A stretch of 64,000 bases of DNA, taken from Nitrospirota bacterium (lineage in GTDB: Bacteria; Nitrospirota; Nitrospiria; Nitrospirales; Nitrospiraceae). A program made the position numbers and the translations under genes. Below are positions 1-11,386 of the stretch, piece by piece; position 1 is the first letter of the stretch; each line of letters opens with the position of its first letter. A model generated the notes under the pieces. That model saw only the letters and a program-made list of their open reading frames with translations, was not told the DNA's origin and did not search any database. The stretch spans positions 124,001-188,000 of the forward strand of contig SCVN01000003.1 in NCBI GenBank assembly GCA_004296885.1, given 5' to 3'.

Positions 1-1
1 C

Positions 2-256
2 ACCGAGCAGGCGGGCAAGATACTCATCGATGTGCGCCCGTTTCAGGGCCGCATGGGCGTGGCGGATACCTTCTTCCATGTGAGGCGCTACCCGCTTGAC
101 CTGAGACACGTGAGGACCGCGGTCATCGATTTGAAAGAACACAGCGCCTTTACTTCGTTTTTCGAGACGACCGCCTCGACCCTCGGGTTTTCCATCCGCT
201 ACTTCAACGAGATTCCCGACGCCCTCGCCTGGCTCCAATCCGAATCGTCGGCGTAG
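2..256 (+). CDS. SpoIIAA/STAS-like protein, 3' part (cut by window start)
   Basis: The frame is open from base 2 and ends at the TAG at 254-256, so the N-terminus lies outside the window; a GTG at 32 is internal and probably not the start. The visible 84 residues have alternating strands and amphipathic helices (for example KILIDVRPFQGRMG and TAVIDLKEHSAF) and end with IPDALAWLQ. This resembles the C-terminal half of SpoIIAA-like (STAS/SEC14 fold) proteins, which are small soluble proteins of mostly unknown role. The family call rests on overall pattern only, with no catalytic motif. It could instead be another small alpha/beta protein. Confidence 0.55.
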   Translation, partial: TEQAGKILIDVRPFQGRMGVADTFFHVRRYPLDLRHVRTAVIDLKEHSAFTSFFETTASTLGFSIRYFNEIPDALAWLQSESSA

Positions 257-325
257 ACTCCGACCCGTCCAGCACGGCGGCCCGAACTTGGCATCAGCCT
301 GGTTGCCGTAATTCGTCCTCCATAC

Positions 326-354
326 TTGCTGTCCAGGGTCGATGTGATTACAAT
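326..354 (+). promoter_or_regulatory. Putative sigma-70 promoter of the mazEF-like pair
   Basis: TTGCTG (326-331) and TACAAT (349-354) are separated by 17 bp and lie about 25 bp upstream of the antitoxin ATG at 380. The spacing is ideal and both hexamers are close to consensus. Antitoxins of this family usually repress their own promoter; TGCT/AGCA half-sites flanking the -10 (328-331, 356-360) could be part of an operator, which is inference. Confidence 0.5.
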
Positions 355-379
355 GTAGCAACCGTTCTGGAGGTTCGCC

Positions 380-631
380 ATGAAAGCACAGATCGTTCGG
401 ATCGGCAATTCACGAGGCATCCGTCTGCCCAAGGTCCTGATTGAGGAAGCGCAACTCGAAAACGAAGTCGAACTCCAGGCCGAGCCCGGCCGCATCGTGA
501 TTTGCAGGACGACCCAGCCGCGCGCCGGCTGGGCCGCGGCCGCCCGGCGCATGCGTGAGAAGGATGAAGACCGTCTTCTCGACAAGCCTACGGCGACGCG
601 ATTCGACCAGAAAGAGTGGACGTGGAGGTAG
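380..631 (+). CDS. mazE: MazE-like antitoxin (AbrB/SpoVT DNA-binding fold)
   Basis: This 83-aa protein begins MKAQIVRIGNSRGIRLPK, the typical swapped-hairpin AbrB/MazE start with the GNSxGIRLPK pattern, followed by short strands (EVELQAEPGRIVI). The charged C-terminal tail (about residues 55-83) is expected to wrap around and block the toxin. The start has a strong ribosome site (GGAGG about 6 bp upstream). It is followed immediately by a MazF/PemK-type toxin gene whose ribosome site lies inside its last codons, the usual coupled toxin-antitoxin layout. By family knowledge the protein neutralises the toxin and binds its own promoter. Confidence 0.88.
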   Translation: MKAQIVRIGNSRGIRLPKVLIEEAQLENEVELQAEPGRIVICRTTQPRAGWAAAARRMREKDEDRLLDKPTATRFDQKEWTWR

Positions 632-636
632 CGCAG

Positions 637-960
637 ATGGCTCTGGCACGGGGCGACGTGTACTTGATGGATCTGGACCCGACGCGCGGAAGTGAGATCC
701 GCAAGACCAGGCCCTGCCTGGTCGTTTCCCCGGATGAGTTGAACCACCATCTGCGAACCGTGATCGTGGCCCCGATGACGACCGGAGGGCAGGCCTATCC
801 CTGGCGCGTCCGGTGCCGCTTTCGCGGTCGAGCCGGATTCGTGGCTATGGACCAGCTTCGCACCGTCGATACGGAACGACTGGTGAAACGGCTTGGACGG
901 CTGGCCCCCGGCCCGTTCGCGTCCGTGCTCGCGGTGTTGCAAGAGATGTTCGCCCCGTAA
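637..960 (+). CDS. mazF: MazF/PemK-type endoribonuclease toxin
   Basis: This is a 107-aa toxin of the PemK/MazF family, which cleaves mRNA when released from its antitoxin. The N-terminal ALARGDVYLMDLDPTRGSE and the KTRPCLVVSPDELN stretch match the family's beta-barrel core; the conserved Arg-Pro-Cys region and VIVAPMTT strand are both present. I chose the ATG at 637, not the GTG at 616, because GGAGG at 624-628 sits 8 bp upstream of it. The ribosome site overlaps the end of the antitoxin gene, so translation is probably coupled. There is no sign of truncation. Confidence 0.88.
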   Translation: MALARGDVYLMDLDPTRGSEIRKTRPCLVVSPDELNHHLRTVIVAPMTTGGQAYPWRVRCRFRGRAGFVAMDQLRTVDTERLVKRLGRLAPGPFASVLAVLQEMFAP

Positions 961-1096
961 GTTGAGCCATGGAGATGGGCTACGGCGGTTGGCCGCCACC
1001 TTGATCGGGACGTGTTCCCCCACGCCGTCTGAGCCAAGCTCATGATGGATGATCACAAGACCTGATCCCCATAACCTTCATTTTCTACTCTGAATC

Positions 1097-2071
1097 GTGA
1101 TCACACCAAAACTGCCCGACATCTGCAGTTGTGACGTTGAGGATAAGGAGCAATTGGCGCTGTATCGTCGATGTCGCGAGCGCTGGCTTTCTTGGATACT
1201 TGGAGACGATGAGCACGCCATCGGTAAACAGATAACACAAATTATTTGGGATGACGCGATCTTCAGAACTCTGAACGAGGCTCGTCGTATAGCTGCCGAG
1301 TCCCCGGGAAGGCACTTCAATTCGGACTTGCTAAGCCTCCTTGATCGCGGGTTTGTCACAGCACAAGTAATGGCCTTACGTCGTCTGACTGACCCAGGAT
1401 TTCATGACCCCAAAAAAGAAGTGGTTTCCCTTGTACGCCTCTTGAAGGATATCGACTCTAACCGAGACCTCCTGACGCGTGAGCATTACATCTGCTATGA
1501 CGGCACTCCTTTCTGCCCTTCGGAGGGCGAGCTAGACATGCGTTCTGACCGGGAGCGTATGAACAAAAGGTTCGATCAACTGTCAGGAACCTCCAGGGAA
1601 TGCAGGTCCCGGAAAGATTGCGTGAAGGAGAACATCATCAACAAAGTTATTCAATCACTGAAGGTCTGTGACGACTTTCGCGATTATGCAAACAAGTTCG
1701 TTGCACATGCTGCAGCGCCTTCACCTTCACGAGAACGAATTCGCGAGGAGAGCCGAATTACGCTGGATAAGTTTAACCAAGCTCACCGCGCGGTTATACG
1801 TGCAGCCTCGTTCGTCGGAGCGGACATACTCTTCGAGAGCACACTAGGCCGAGTTCCCGCCCCTCTATACAATCATCTTGAGCACCTTGATAAACCGCTG
1901 GTCCTGTCCTCAGATTCTAAGCGGCTGAAAGAGTTTTGGCATGCTCGCGTGAAAGAAGTTGATGGATGGTCAGAGGATCGCTTATCAGAGTATATAGATG
2001 AACCTGGGTCTAGTTTGAAAGAGATTGACCGGGGTGGCCTTGGTTCTCTTCCCCCTCTTTCTACTCTCTGA
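1097..2071 (+). CDS. AbiU2/HEPN-like protein, putative
   Basis: This 324-aa protein starts at a GTG; an in-frame stop lies directly upstream, so no longer form exists. An almost all-helical composition, the block MALRRLTDPGFHDPKKEVVS with KDIDSNRDLLTRE following, and RDYANKFVAHAA (about residues 196-207) resemble the AbiU2-type HEPN domain, known from abortive-infection proteins. A clean RX4-6H ribonuclease motif is not visible; the AH after KFV is the nearest match. Base composition is visibly lower in G+C than neighbouring genes and codon use differs, suggesting transfer. It follows the mazEF pair by 136 bp, so this may be a small defence or stress island. Function is not established. Confidence 0.5.
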   Translation: MITPKLPDICSCDVEDKEQLALYRRCRERWLSWILGDDEHAIGKQITQIIWDDAIFRTLNEARRIAAESPGRHFNSDLLSLLDRGFVTAQVMALRRLTDPGFHDPKKEVVSLVRLLKDIDSNRDLLTREHYICYDGTPFCPSEGELDMRSDRERMNKRFDQLSGTSRECRSRKDCVKENIINKVIQSLKVCDDFRDYANKFVAHAAAPSPSRERIREESRITLDKFNQAHRAVIRAASFVGADILFESTLGRVPAPLYNHLEHLDKPLVLSSDSKRLKEFWHARVKEVDGWSEDRLSEYIDEPGSSLKEIDRGGLGSLPPLSTL

Positions 2072-2099
2072 GCAGGGAGTTCCTGTTTTTAAGGCGGCT

Positions 2100-2240
2100 C
2101 GTTGATATATCCTTCGCTGGGTACGCTCGTCTCCGGGATTCTTATCTGCGCGGGAACGGGTCCAGCGGCGACGCGTTCCCGCCACCCCCTTCTCCCTTTA
2201 GGGCAACCGTAAAGAGGTAGCAGGGGCATGAGCGAAATTC
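2100..2240. repeat. Interspersed hairpin repeat, copy 1 (reverse orientation)
   Basis: A perfect 9-bp stem GCGGGAACG (2150-2158) / CGTTCCCGC (2174-2182) encloses a 15-nt loop. It is followed by a conserved CTAAAGGGAGA-type module (reverse strand) and by a module shared with 36.73 kb. The same hairpin recurs at 30.97, 36.80 and 38.37 kb, with a weaker version at 31.08 kb. The element lies between genes and has no coding content. Confidence 0.75.
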
Positions 2241-2265
2241 GCCGGAGGAACGGGGCACCCATCGA

Positions 2266-2340
2266 GACTTTGCCAGGAAGGAAAGCGGAAACTGACTGAG
2301 TCCGCGAGGGAATTTCCGAAGGTTTCCACCTGGCAAAGTC
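2266..2340. repeat. 75-bp imperfect palindrome in the intergenic gap
   Basis: The outer arms are a perfect 12-bp inverted repeat, GACTTTGCCAGG (2266-2277) and CCTGGCAAAGTC (2329-2340). The interior holds further partly complementary GGAAA/TTTCC words. The gap between the AbiU2-like gene and the DciA-like gene (2072-2453) consists essentially of this palindrome plus the hairpin repeat. It could be a transcript-end structure or a short non-autonomous element; no flanking duplication is obvious. Confidence 0.6.
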
Positions 2341-2453
2341 CGAAAGGGCCGCTCCGGGAGGCGTTGAAGCGAAGGGCCCTGCTACCCCGCCTCTATTCCT
2401 TAACCGCTCTCTTCGCTCTTGACCGCTCCTTCCTTCCCGCCTACTATCCGTCC

Positions 2454-2990
2454 ATGCGCAAGCCCTCGCCCTTTTCCTCCGTGTCCGCGGTCCTGGCCAC
2501 GGTTGCCAAACGCCTCGGGTTGGAAACCAAGCTCCTGGAGTTCCAGCTCCGCCGGGACTGGCCGCGCATCGTGGGGCAGCCGATCGCCGCCCACACGCGG
2601 CCCGATCAAATCCGGTTCAAAAAACTCTACCTGCTCGTGGAAAATTCGGTCTGGATGCAGCAGTTGACGTTCTTGAAACCGACGCTGCTGGCGAAGATCA
2701 ATGAAGCGGCCGGCACCGAACTGGTCACGGAGATCGTCTTGCGAATCGCGGACCTCGGCATGGCGTCCATCCGGCAGAAAGAGACCCAGGGCGACGAGGG
2801 CCCGCCACCGGAACCCACGGCGGAGGCCCTGGCGGCGGCAGCGGCCCATGCAGATTCGATCCGGGACCCGGAGCTGCGGACACACCTGACCAAGGTAATG
2901 GCTGTGGCAATTGCGCGCGAAGGTAAAACAGAGGCGGGGACGCAGACTCCCGCTACTAAGGAGCTTCCGGACCGGCAGACTCTTTCGTGA
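2454..2990 (+). CDS. DUF721 / DciA-like protein
   Basis: A 178-aa protein of the DUF721 family. In many bacteria lacking DnaC or DnaI the family member DciA helps load the replicative helicase. The core lies at about residues 10-105: LLEFQLRRDWPRIVGQPIAAH followed by KLYLLVENSVWMQQLTFLKP, both hallmark stretches. The C-terminal third is Ala/Glu/Thr-rich and probably disordered. I prefer the ATG at 2454 because the frame upstream (to a TTG at 2364) runs through repeat DNA; no clear ribosome site supports either. It lies next to gyrA, gyrB, dnaN and dnaA, which fits a replication role. The last 35 bp overlap the convergent gene on the other strand. Confidence 0.75.
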   Translation: MRKPSPFSSVSAVLATVAKRLGLETKLLEFQLRRDWPRIVGQPIAAHTRPDQIRFKKLYLLVENSVWMQQLTFLKPTLLAKINEAAGTELVTEIVLRIADLGMASIRQKETQGDEGPPPEPTAEALAAAAAHADSIRDPELRTHLTKVMAVAIAREGKTEAGTQTPATKELPDRQTLS

Positions 2991-3522
2991 TGGACCCCTT
3001 GAACAGGACCCGCGAATAGGCGGCCGTCGCGGCCGTGTCCGCTCCTTTCAGAATCGGCCCGATCCGCCCTTCCTCTTCGTTCTCCTCCAGCCGGTAGAAG
3101 CCGCGCACCGCATTTTCGAAGGCGTCGTGAAGCGCCTTGTCCTCGCCGGCCACATATTTATGCAGAATTTCCGGCTCGGCCCAGGAATCGTGGGTGAAGA
3201 TGTAGATCGTGAGGCGGCGGTACCGGCCGGCCGGATCGTCCGGCGTGGTCGGCCGGACTTTCATCTTCCCGAAGTCGTGCGTCTCGCGCCCGACTTTCCG
3301 GAACCGCTCGATGAGGGTTTCGATCTCCGGATCGCTGGTCCAGCTTGGGACGTGGACCGCCACCGCCTGCTCCTCCTGCGAACCGATGCTGTAGGGAGGG
3401 ATGGACCGGTCGGGGCGGCTCAGGAACATGCCGCCCCAGATCAGCGCGAACGAGGTACAGAAGACGCCAAGCGCCAGCTTGACGAGCACGTCGAGTTTTT
3501 TCTTCGGCTGTGGCTGTGGCAT
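2956..3522 (-). CDS. Membrane-anchored hypothetical protein
   Basis: 188 aa. A Lys-rich start (QPKKKLDVLVK) is followed by one hydrophobic segment at about residues 13-35 (LALGVFCTSFALIWGGMFL), so the protein is probably anchored in the inner membrane with its C-terminal domain outside. The rest is soluble and charged, with a strand-helix pattern (RRLTIYIFTHDSWAEPEILHK, then an acidic helix). I recognise no family. It lies downstream of gyrA on the same strand across a 180-bp gap, and its 3' end overlaps the DciA-like gene tail to tail by 35 bp. Confidence 0.6.
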   Translation of the reverse strand: MPQPQPKKKLDVLVKLALGVFCTSFALIWGGMFLSRPDRSIPPYSIGSQEEQAVAVHVPSWTSDPEIETLIERFRKVGRETHDFGKMKVRPTTPDDPAGRYRRLTIYIFTHDSWAEPEILHKYVAGEDKALHDAFENAVRGFYRLEENEEEGRIGPILKGADTAATAAYSRVLFKGSITKESAGPEAP

Positions 3523-3574
3523 GTCGGAAGTACTGTGCCGCGCGGTATCTGGCAGGTCACTGCCCGATGGCTGG

Positions 3575-3700
3575 GAAGCTCTCAGCCTTCAGCCGTCAGC
3601 GCCTCTTGATTCGACGCGGAGAAGGGGCGATGGGGGACGCGGCGATCCCTGCTTCGCCCCGTCTCTCTGTCTCCGCGTCCCCGCGTCGCTTGCAGGAGAA
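3575..3700. repeat. Word-type intergenic element W1
   Basis: Two vocabularies lie side by side. 3577-3600 holds CTCAGCC/TTCAGCCGTCAGC words, the same class as at 14.30, 49.0 and 49.72 kb. 3612-3690 is built from GACGCGGAG-type words that reappear as the reverse complement (CTCCGCGTC, CCCGCGTC), giving a long imperfect hairpin downstream of gyrA. It may act as a transcript-end structure. Confidence 0.6.
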
Positions 3701-3706
3701 AAGCTG

Positions 3707-6184
3707 CTACCCCCCGTCGTTGTCCGCCGCATCGCCGTTTCCGGCGTCGGCGGAGCCTTCGGCCAGCCGCGCCACGCCCACGACCCGGTCATCCGGCGCG
3801 TCCAGATCGAGGATGCGGACCCCCTGGGTGTTCCGCCCGATCTCGCGGATGTCGTCCACCTTGCAGCGGAGGATCTTTCCCTGCGAGGCGATGAGCATGA
3901 TCTCGTCGTCGTCGCGCACCTGGAGAAAGCCGACGGCGAGCCCGTTCTTTTCCGTCGTCTTGATGCTGATGATGCCTTTGCCGGCCCGCCCTTGGATGCG
4001 ATATTCGCTCACCGGCGTCCGCTTGCCGTACCCGCCTTCGGTGACGGTCAGGATGGCGGCGGTGGAGTCCGGGGTGATCGTCTCCATCCCGATCACTTCG
4101 TTGCCCTCTTCCAGCGTGATGCCGCGCACGCCGTGGGCGGTGCGGCCCATGGGCCGGGCTTCCTCTTCCTTGAAGCGGATGACGATGCCCTGCTTCGTGC
4201 CGAGCAGGATTTCCCGCTGGCCGTCGGTGATCTCCACGGCGATCAGTTTGTCCCCTTCGTCCAACGTGAGCGCGATGATCCCGCCGGCGCGCGGGTTGCC
4301 GTAGGCCGAGAGCTCCGTCTTCTTGATGACGCCCTGCTTCGTGGCCATGACCACGAAGCGGTCGTCGCGGAACTCCTTCACCGGCAGCGTGGCCGTGACT
4401 TTCTCCTCGCCGGCCAAAGCCAGCAGGTTCACCATGGCCTTGCCCTTGGCGGCGCGGCCGGCCTCCGGAATCTCGTGCACCTTGAGCCAGTAGACCTTGC
4501 CCGCGTCGGTGAAGAACAGCAGGTAGTCGTGCGTGGAGGCGGTGAAGAGGGTCGCCACGAAGTCCTCGTCGCGGATGCCCATGCCGATCTTGCCCTTCCC
4601 GCCGCGCCGCTGCGCCCGATACAGGGACACGGGGTTGCGCTTGATGTAGCCGGAATGGGAGATCGTGACGACCACCTCTTCCTGGGCGATCAGGTCCTCG
4701 ATGTTGATCTCGGCTTCTTCCTTGACGATCTGGGTGCGCCGCTCGTCCTTGTAGGCCTCCTTGATCGCCAGCAGCTCGTCCTTGATGATCTTGCGGACCA
4801 GCGCTTCGCTGGCGAGCACGGACTTGAGGTACTCCATCCGCTTGAGCACCTCCTGATATTCCTCGATCAGCTTGTTGCGCTCGAGCTGGGTCAGGCGCTG
4901 CAGCTTCATGTCCAGGATCGCGTTCGCCTGAAGCTCCGTCAGCCGGAACTGCCGCATCAAGCCGGTCCGCGCCACCTCGGGAGACTGGGATTTCCGGATC
5001 AGCTGGATCACCGCGTCCAGGTGATCGATGGCGATCTTGAGCCCTTCCAGGATATGAGCCCGCTCCTCGGCCTTGCGCAGTTCGTAGGCTGTACGGCGGA
5101 TGACCACCTCGCGCCGGTGCTCGATGAAGGCTTCCAGGATCTGCTTGAGGGTCAGCACCTCCGGCCGGTTGTGGACCAGGGCCAGCATGATCACGCCGAA
5201 GGTGGTCTGGAGCTGCGTGTGCTTGTAAAGATTGTTGAGGACAACCAGCGGGATGTCGCCCTTCTTGATCTCGATGACGACGCGTACCCCGTCCCGGTCG
5301 GACTCGTCGCGCAGGTCGGAGATGCCCTCGATCTTCTTGTCCTGGATCAGTTCCGCGATCTTCTCGATCAGCCGCGCCTTGTTTACCTGGTAGGGGATCT
5401 CGGTGACGATGAGCCGGTCCCGGTCGGTCCGCTCGTCCGTCTCGATGTTCACCTTGGCGCGCAGTGTGAGCAGGCCGCGGCCGGTCGTGTACGCGTCCTT
5501 GATGCCCTGGGTGCCGTAGATGAAGCCGGCGGTGGGGAAGTCCGGCCCGGGAATGGCCTTCATGAGTTGCGGGATCGTGATCTCGGGATTGTCCAGCAGC
5601 AGGACCAGGCCGGCCACCACTTCGCCGATGTTGTGGGTGGGAATGTTGGTCGCATAGCCCACCGCGATGCCGCCCGCCCCGTTGACGAGCAGGTTCGGCA
5701 CCTTGGCGGGGAGCACCCGCGGCTCGGTGCGCGACTCGTCGTAGTTCGGGACGAAATCGACCGTTTCCTTGTCGATGTCGGCCAGCATCTCCTCGGCCAG
5801 CTTGGTCAGCCGCGCCTCGGTGTACCGCATGGCGGCCGGCGGATCGCCGTCCACCGACCCGTAGTTGCCCTGACCGTCCACCAGCGGATAGCGCATGTTG
5901 AAGTCCTGCGCCATCCGGACCAGCGTGTCGTAAATCGCCGAGTCGCCATGGGGATGGTAGTTGCCCATGATCTCGCCGACGATCTTGGCCGACTTGCGGT
6001 AGGCCCGGTTGTGGACCAGGCCCATCTCGTTCATGCCGTAGAGAATCCGCCGGTGCACCGGCTTCATGCCGTCCCGCACGTCCGGCAGGGCGCGGCCCAC
6101 GATCACGCTCATCGCGTAATCCAGGTAGGACGAGCGCATCTCGTCTTCGATGGCGATCTGGGTCAAGCGTTCGTCAACGGGCAT
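3707..6184 (-). CDS. gyrA: DNA gyrase subunit A
   Basis: 825 aa, close to full family length. GyrA cuts and rejoins DNA in the A2B2 gyrase that introduces negative supercoils. The catalytic tyrosine is Tyr121 in [13 protein letters not shown]. The quinolone-resistance region reads [17 protein letters not shown] with Ser82 and Asp86, the ancestral drug-sensitive residues. The GyrA box QRRGGKG (about residues 526-532) begins the C-terminal DNA-wrapping propeller and separates gyrase from topoisomerase IV. The start has GGGAG upstream. It lies 102 bp after gyrB on the same strand, in the dnaA-dnaN-gyrB-gyrA order, and the gap between the two holds a word-type element. Confidence 0.98.
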   Translation of the reverse strand: MPVDERLTQIAIEDEMRSSYLDYAMSVIVGRALPDVRDGMKPVHRRILYGMNEMGLVHNRAYRKSAKIVGEIMGNYHPHGDSAIYDTLVRMAQDFNMRYPLVDGQGNYGSVDGDPPAAMRYTEARLTKLAEEMLADIDKETVDFVPNYDESRTEPRVLPAKVPNLLVNGAGGIAVGYATNIPTHNIGEVVAGLVLLLDNPEITIPQLMKAIPGPDFPTAGFIYGTQGIKDAYTTGRGLLTLRAKVNIETDERTDRDRLIVTEIPYQVNKARLIEKIAELIQDKKIEGISDLRDESDRDGVRVVIEIKKGDIPLVVLNNLYKHTQLQTTFGVIMLALVHNRPEVLTLKQILEAFIEHRREVVIRRTAYELRKAEERAHILEGLKIAIDHLDAVIQLIRKSQSPEVARTGLMRQFRLTELQANAILDMKLQRLTQLERNKLIEEYQEVLKRMEYLKSVLASEALVRKIIKDELLAIKEAYKDERRTQIVKEEAEINIEDLIAQEEVVVTISHSGYIKRNPVSLYRAQRRGGKGKIGMGIRDEDFVATLFTASTHDYLLFFTDAGKVYWLKVHEIPEAGRAAKGKAMVNLLALAGEEKVTATLPVKEFRDDRFVVMATKQGVIKKTELSAYGNPRAGGIIALTLDEGDKLIAVEITDGQREILLGTKQGIVIRFKEEEARPMGRTAHGVRGITLEEGNEVIGMETITPDSTAAILTVTEGGYGKRTPVSEYRIQGRAGKGIISIKTTEKNGLAVGFLQVRDDDEIMLIASQGKILRCKVDDIREIGRNTQGVRILDLDAPDDRVVGVARLAEGSADAGNGDAADNDGG

Positions 6185-6191
6185 GTCTTCT

Positions 6192-6286
6192 CCCTATCAA
6201 CAAATGATGAACGCGGAAGGCTGAATGATGAATGGAAGATGGCTTCCCCTGCTCATCATTCCACATTCATCGTTCAGCGTTCTGTT
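6192..6286. repeat. Word-type intergenic element W2 (gyrB-gyrA gap)
   Basis: The gap is made of GATGAATG/GAATGATG words on one arm (GGCTGAATGATGAATGG, about 6219-6235) and their imperfect reverse complement on the other (CATCATTCCACATTCATC, about 6253-6270), then CGTTCAGCGTTC. A transcript would fold into a long imperfect hairpin between gyrB and gyrA. Confidence 0.6.
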
Positions 6287-8867
<2,581 letters not shown>

Positions 8868-10010
8868 TCAAACCTTGATCGGCATCACCACGCAGGTGAA
8901 GCCCGCGTTGCCCGGTTCGCGGATCAGGCAGGGACTCAGCGGGTTGTCCATCTGCATGGAGATCGCGTCTCCGTCCATCACCGCCAGCACGTCCAGCAGG
9001 TACCGGGCGTTGAAGCCGGTCGTGAGGGTCTCGCCCTTGTACTGCGCGGCCAACTCCTCGGTCGCTTCGCCAAAATCCGGGTTGCTGGTGTAGAGCGTCA
9101 TCTTGCCCACCGAAAGGGTCACCTTCACCGCGTTGGTCTTGTCGCGGGAGAGGACCGCGACCCGGCGCAAGGCCCCTTCCAGCTCGGTCCGGGCCACGCT
9201 GACTTTCTTGTCCTGGTCTTTTTCCTTGGGAATCACCTGCTGGTAGTTCGGGTAATTGCCCTCCATCAGGCGGGAGGTCAGCAGGAGCCCGCTCTTGCGG
9301 AAGACCATGAGGTTTTTGGTGAAGCCGATGAGCGGCTCGCCGTCCCCCTCTTCCAGCAGTCGCTTCATTTCATGGGCCGCCTTCTTGGGGATGATGGCTT
9401 TGATTTCCTTCGGGCCGTCTTTGGCCGCGTCCTTGCCGCCGGCCGCCGCCGTCTCCTGCTCGGCCATCGCCAAGCGGTGGCCGTCCGTGCCGACCAGGCG
9501 AAGCGTCGTCGTCTTCTCCGAGGTGATGAGCGTGACCAGGAGCCCGTTTAAAATGTAGCGGGCGTCGTTGTCGCCCACCGCGAAGAGAGTCTTGCGGATC
9601 AGCTCGAGGAGCCCCGCGCCCGTCACCGGCGTGAGCCCCTCGCGTTCGATCGAGGGGAGGGCCGGGTATTCGCTGCTGGGCAGCCCGACGACCTTGAACT
9701 GGCTCTTGCCGGAGCGGATGGTCGCCCAGTTGTTCTCCGTGACGCTCAGTTCGATTTCGCCGTCGGGCAGCTCCTTGAGAATCTCGAAGAGCTTGCGGGC
9801 CGACAGGGTGATCGCGCCCGGCTCCTGCACCGTGGCCTTGTAGAGGGCCCGCATGCCGATTTCCAAATCGGTGGCGATGACGTCCACCCCCTCCGGCTTG
9901 GCCTCCAGCAGGATGTTGGAGAGTTGCGGCATGGTGTTGCGCTTCTCCACCACGCCCTGGACCCGCTGCAGGGCCATCAACATTTCGTCGCGCGCGATTC
10001 GTAGCTTCAT
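8868..10010 (-). CDS. dnaN: DNA polymerase III beta sliding clamp
   Basis: 380 aa, normal for the clamp. It forms the ring that tethers DNA polymerase III to DNA. The start MKLRIARDEMLMALQRVQGVVE and the end VVMPIKV are typical of DnaN, as are LSNILLEA, ATDLEIGMR, YILNGLL and TDGHRLAMAE. One Ala/Lys-rich loop (about residues 204-216, AAAGGKDAAKDGPK) is a small lineage-specific insertion in the middle domain. The frame is open far upstream into dnaA, but the ATG at 10010 gives the conserved N-terminus. It lies 35 bp downstream of dnaA and is probably co-transcribed with it. Confidence 0.97.
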   Translation of the reverse strand: MKLRIARDEMLMALQRVQGVVEKRNTMPQLSNILLEAKPEGVDVIATDLEIGMRALYKATVQEPGAITLSARKLFEILKELPDGEIELSVTENNWATIRSGKSQFKVVGLPSSEYPALPSIEREGLTPVTGAGLLELIRKTLFAVGDNDARYILNGLLVTLITSEKTTTLRLVGTDGHRLAMAEQETAAAGGKDAAKDGPKEIKAIIPKKAAHEMKRLLEEGDGEPLIGFTKNLMVFRKSGLLLTSRLMEGNYPNYQQVIPKEKDQDKKVSVARTELEGALRRVAVLSRDKTNAVKVTLSVGKMTLYTSNPDFGEATEELAAQYKGETLTTGFNARYLLDVLAVMDGDAISMQMDNPLSPCLIREPGNAGFTCVVMPIKV

Positions 10011-10045
10011 CGGGTGTCTCCCGGGTTCGGTCCCGCTCGTCGCTG

Positions 10046-11386
10046 CTAGCCCTTGGTGATCTGCTCCTTCAAGCTTTCCAGCGTGGCCCGTAACGTGCCG
10101 TCCGCTTCCTTGGCCTTGGCGATCTGCTTGCAGGCGTGGATGATCGTCGTGTGGTCCTTGCCCCCGAAGTGCCGGCCGATCTCCGGGAACGAGGAGTCCG
10201 TCATTTCGCGGCAGAGGTACATGGCGATCTGCCGCGGGTAGACCAGCGTCTTGCTCCGCCGTCGGCTCTTCAGCTCGGCGATCTTCACATGGAAGCGGTT
10301 CGCCACGGCCTCCTCGATGTCGTCCATCGCGATGATCTTCTTCTTCTCGCCGATGATGTCGCGCAAGACCGTCTTGGCCATGTCCATCGTAATGGCCTGG
10401 CCGGTCAACGAACAGTAGGCCCCCAGGCGGACAAGGGAGCCTTCCAGTTCCCGGATGTTGCTTTTCATGTTCGCGGCCAGGAACTGCACCACGTCCTCGG
10501 GAAGCCCGATGCCTTCGTCGTCCGACTTCTTGCGCAGGATCGCGATGCGCGTTTCCACATCCGGCGGCTGGAGGTCCGCGATCAGGCCCCACTCGAAGCG
10601 GGAGCGCAGCCGCTCCTCCATGTCCGGCATTTCCTTCGGGAACCGGTCGCTGGACAGGACGATCTGCTTGTGGGCCTCGTAGAGCGTGTTGAAGGTGTGA
10701 AAGAACTCCTCCTGGGTCCGCTCTTTTCCGGCCAGGAACTGCACGTCGTCCACCAGCAGCATGTCGATGTTCCGGTACTTCTTGCGAAGGTCCATCATCT
10801 TGTCGTAACGGATCGAGTTGATGACCTCGTTCGTGAACTGTTCCGTCGTCACATATGCGATCCTCACATCGGCCTTTTCGGCGACGTGGTTCCCGATCGC
10901 GTTCAAGAGGTGCGTCTTTCCGAGCCCGACCCCGCCGTAAATAAACAGGGGGTTATAGGCTTCCGCCGGGCGGTCCGCCACAGCCATGCTGGCGGCGTGG
11001 GCAAACTGGTTGCTGGCTCCGACGACGAAGGTTTTAAAGGTGTACTTGGGATTGAGAGGATTCGCGCGCCTGGTTCGTCCGGCAGGTGAGGTCTTCGTCC
11101 CCGCCGACGGACCGGTTCCCCCCGGGGATCTCGCCTGCTTCTCCGTCGGTACAAACACCACATCGGCTTTCGCTCCCCCTCGGGCCTCCGCGAGCGCCTC
11201 AGCCAGGAGTCCCGGGTGCGATTTTTCGACCCGTTCACCAAAGAACTTGTTCGGGACCTCAATCCTCGCCCCCACATCATCAATGCTCAACAGGCGCATT
11301 GGTGTGAACCAAGTGTCGAAGTCCATCTTCGAGACTCTGGACTCGATATAAGCCAGAGCTGATTCCCATACCGTACTACCGGACAT
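10046..11386 (-). CDS. dnaA: Chromosomal replication initiator DnaA
   Basis: 446 aa. DnaA binds DnaA boxes at oriC, melts the origin and recruits the helicase. Domain I lies at about residues 1-80 (WESALAYIESRVSKMDFDTWF), then a short linker, then the AAA+ domain with Walker A GGVGLGKTHLLNAIGN and Walker B MLLVDDVQFLAGK. The C-terminal DNA-binding domain carries the signature FGGKDHTTIIHACKQI. The start ATG at 11384-11386 gives the expected N-terminus. The 360-bp upstream gap contains DnaA-box-like sites, so autoregulation is likely. It heads the dnaA-dnaN-gyrB-gyrA series. Confidence 0.97.
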   Translation of the reverse strand: MSGSTVWESALAYIESRVSKMDFDTWFTPMRLLSIDDVGARIEVPNKFFGERVEKSHPGLLAEALAEARGGAKADVVFVPTEKQARSPGGTGPSAGTKTSPAGRTRRANPLNPKYTFKTFVVGASNQFAHAASMAVADRPAEAYNPLFIYGGVGLGKTHLLNAIGNHVAEKADVRIAYVTTEQFTNEVINSIRYDKMMDLRKKYRNIDMLLVDDVQFLAGKERTQEEFFHTFNTLYEAHKQIVLSSDRFPKEMPDMEERLRSRFEWGLIADLQPPDVETRIAILRKKSDDEGIGLPEDVVQFLAANMKSNIRELEGSLVRLGAYCSLTGQAITMDMAKTVLRDIIGEKKKIIAMDDIEEAVANRFHVKIAELKSRRRSKTLVYPRQIAMYLCREMTDSSFPEIGRHFGGKDHTTIIHACKQIAKAKEADGTLRATLESLKEQITKG

